A model generated the notes under the pieces. It had not been told where the DNA came from. It saw only the letters and a list, made by a program, of their open reading frames with translations, and did no database searches. A program made the translations under genes and the position numbers. 64,000 bases of DNA from Variovorax sp. Root473 (GTDB lineage Bacteria > Pseudomonadota > Gammaproteobacteria > Burkholderiales > Burkholderiaceae_C), in the NCBI RefSeq assembly GCF_001426505.1, contig NZ_LMEV01000014.1, forward strand, positions 220,965-284,964, given 5' to 3'. Shown here piece by piece: positions 63,033 through 64,000 of the stretch; positions within the stretch are counted from its first letter, which is position 1; each line of letters begins with the position of its first letter.

Positions 63033-64000
63033 TCACCGGCGCTGGAAAACGACGAGGAAGCAATCGCCTTCCTTCTCCTGGTAGCTGTGCGCCGGGCGGT
63101 AGTAAACGCTGGAATTGCCATTGCCCCGAGCGAAGTCCAGCGGCAAGAACGCCTGGGACTCCAGCACATCAAATCCGTGCTTCGCTGCCCGTTCCTGCCA
63201 CCACGGCAGCGGCTCCAACGTTTGGTGCAAGGGCGTGCCATCTTCCGTGAAGCCACCGTCCACCTGGGAGATGGAGCAGGCGAAGATGCTTCCCGGACGG
63301 GTATGGCGCGCAAGATTGGCAAACAGGCCCTCGACCCCCTCCGCCGTCAGATGCTCAAGCACCTCCCAGGCCGAGATCACGTCGAACTTGAACGTCTCGA
63401 TCTCGCCGCGACCCAGTGCAAAGGGGCGGGTCACATCACACGTGAAAAGAGAATCGCGCAGGAGCCGCCACTCAGCACGTTGCTGCAGCCTGGAGATGTC
63501 GCTTCCCTCGAGGCCAACGCCAATATGACCCCGCAGGACTGCGTCGAGCACCATCCCGCCCGCCGAGCAGCCGAGGTCCAAGAAGGACAACTGCTTGCCT
63601 GAACCAGCAAAGTAGTCCTCGCACGCGCGGATGAAGCGCGGGTGCCGCGTGTGATCGAGAACGGTTCCGACGGGATGGATGTGATCCGGGCTGTCATAGG
63701 CCACCGGATAGTCCGTAACGCACTTGAAGCCCTTCAGGCTGTCGAGGTCGATGTTCGACATAAGCGCAATCAGGATATCTCGTTGCACCCAATCCAGATG
63801 CCCGTGGAGTTCCGCGACGGATGTCTGAACGTCGCTCAGGCGGGCGACCGCATCCGTCGAGTTCCGAGAGAGCGCCGTCATCTGTGCTTGGAGCGCGGCA
63901 ATCTGTGCAGCGGTGTCCCTGGATCCCTGAGCCAAGCCCGACACTTGCGCGCGGACATCGACAAAGAAGCTGGGCAGGCCATCAGTCGAGCTTCGCAGCT
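63033..64000 (-). CDS. SAM-dependent class I methyltransferase (partial, 5-prime end outside window)
   Basis: The frame is open to the right edge, so the true start lies beyond 64000; a GTG at 63944 is only an internal candidate. About 322 codons are visible. An N-terminal region of heptad-like helices (SRDTAAQIAALQAQMTALS and VARLSDVQTSVAELHGHLD) suggests a coiled coil, followed by the Rossmann methyltransferase domain with FLDLGCSAGG and ISAWEVLEHL. Such proteins methylate sugars or cap O-polysaccharide chains; here it is next to the export genes. Its convergent orientation shows a separate transcript. Confidence 0.84.
   Translation of the reverse strand, partial: LRSSTDGLPSFFVDVRAQVSGLAQGSRDTAAQIAALQAQMTALSRNSTDAVARLSDVQTSVAELHGHLDWVQRDILIALMSNIDLDSLKGFKCVTDYPVAYDSPDHIHPVGTVLDHTRHPRFIRACEDYFAGSGKQLSFLDLGCSAGGMVLDAVLRGHIGVGLEGSDISRLQQRAEWRLLRDSLFTCDVTRPFALGRGEIETFKFDVISAWEVLEHLTAEGVEGLFANLARHTRPGSIFACSISQVDGGFTEDGTPLHQTLEPLPWWQERAAKHGFDVLESQAFLPLDFARGNGNSSVYYRPAHSYQEKEGDCFLVVFQRR

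Overview
The window is high-GC, gene-dense DNA with long spurious antisense frames. It looks like a chromosome segment of a betaproteobacterium of the Comamonadaceae, most likely Variovorax or a close relative. The evidence is the many solute-binding-protein transporters (two TRAP systems, a Glt-type and a Liv-type ABC system, a Bug-family binding protein), the slmA-argB pair, and the LysR/GntR/TetR-controlled catabolic operons. This assignment is inference from gene content. No tRNA, rRNA, CRISPR array, insertion sequence or phage gene was seen.

Layout, 1-27 kb. A nitronate monooxygenase (24-995) is followed by a TRAP transporter with a nucleoside hydrolase (1302-5268). A glutamate/aspartate-type ABC transporter gltIJKL lies on the minus strand (5342-8544), with a strong terminator-like hairpin between gltI and gltJ. 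Next come a LysR regulator divergent from an amidase, a 2-hydroxyacid dehydrogenase, an Atm1-type ABC exporter, a small acyl-CoA thioesterase and an orphan Tat-type binding protein. From 16149 to 26029 the minus strand carries a fatty-acid or acyl-CoA beta-oxidation block: TetR, acyl-CoA dehydrogenase, DUF2147 protein, FadN-type hydratase/dehydrogenase, thiolase, thioesterase-like protein, SDR, 2-hydroxychromene-2-carboxylate isomerase-like protein and enoyl-CoA hydratase/isomerase. A divergent SDR/LysR pair follows.

Layout, 28-43 kb. This is the most notable region: a 14-gene minus-strand operon (42870 down to 27962), mostly with 4- or 8-bp stop/start overlaps. It encodes a HutC-type GntR regulator, a complete Liv-type ABC importer, a Bug binding protein, a LeuC/LeuD-like hydro-lyase, HyuB and HyuA, an isochorismatase-like hydrolase, a FAD-dependent fumarate-reductase-like enzyme and an isocitrate-lyase/PEP-mutase-family lyase. 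The enzyme set fits ring opening of a cyclic amide or imide, amide hydrolysis, hydration of a maleate-like diacid and C-C cleavage to a 2-oxoacid. I could not match this to a described pathway.

Layout, 43-52 kb. Two divergent operons flank a perfect 9-bp inverted repeat. One has an FAH-family hydrolase and two SDRs. The other has a FadR-type GntR regulator, a TRAP transporter, an altronate/galactarate dehydratase-family enzyme and an Ldh2-family dehydrogenase. Together they suggest a non-phosphorylative sugar-acid route through a 2,4-diketo acid.

Layout, 52-64 kb. An EamA exporter, slmA and argB are followed by the start of a surface-polysaccharide locus: a WecA/MraY-type transferase, three GT2 glycosyltransferases, an OafA-type acyltransferase, a Wzm/Wzt-type ABC exporter and a SAM methyltransferase that runs off the right edge.
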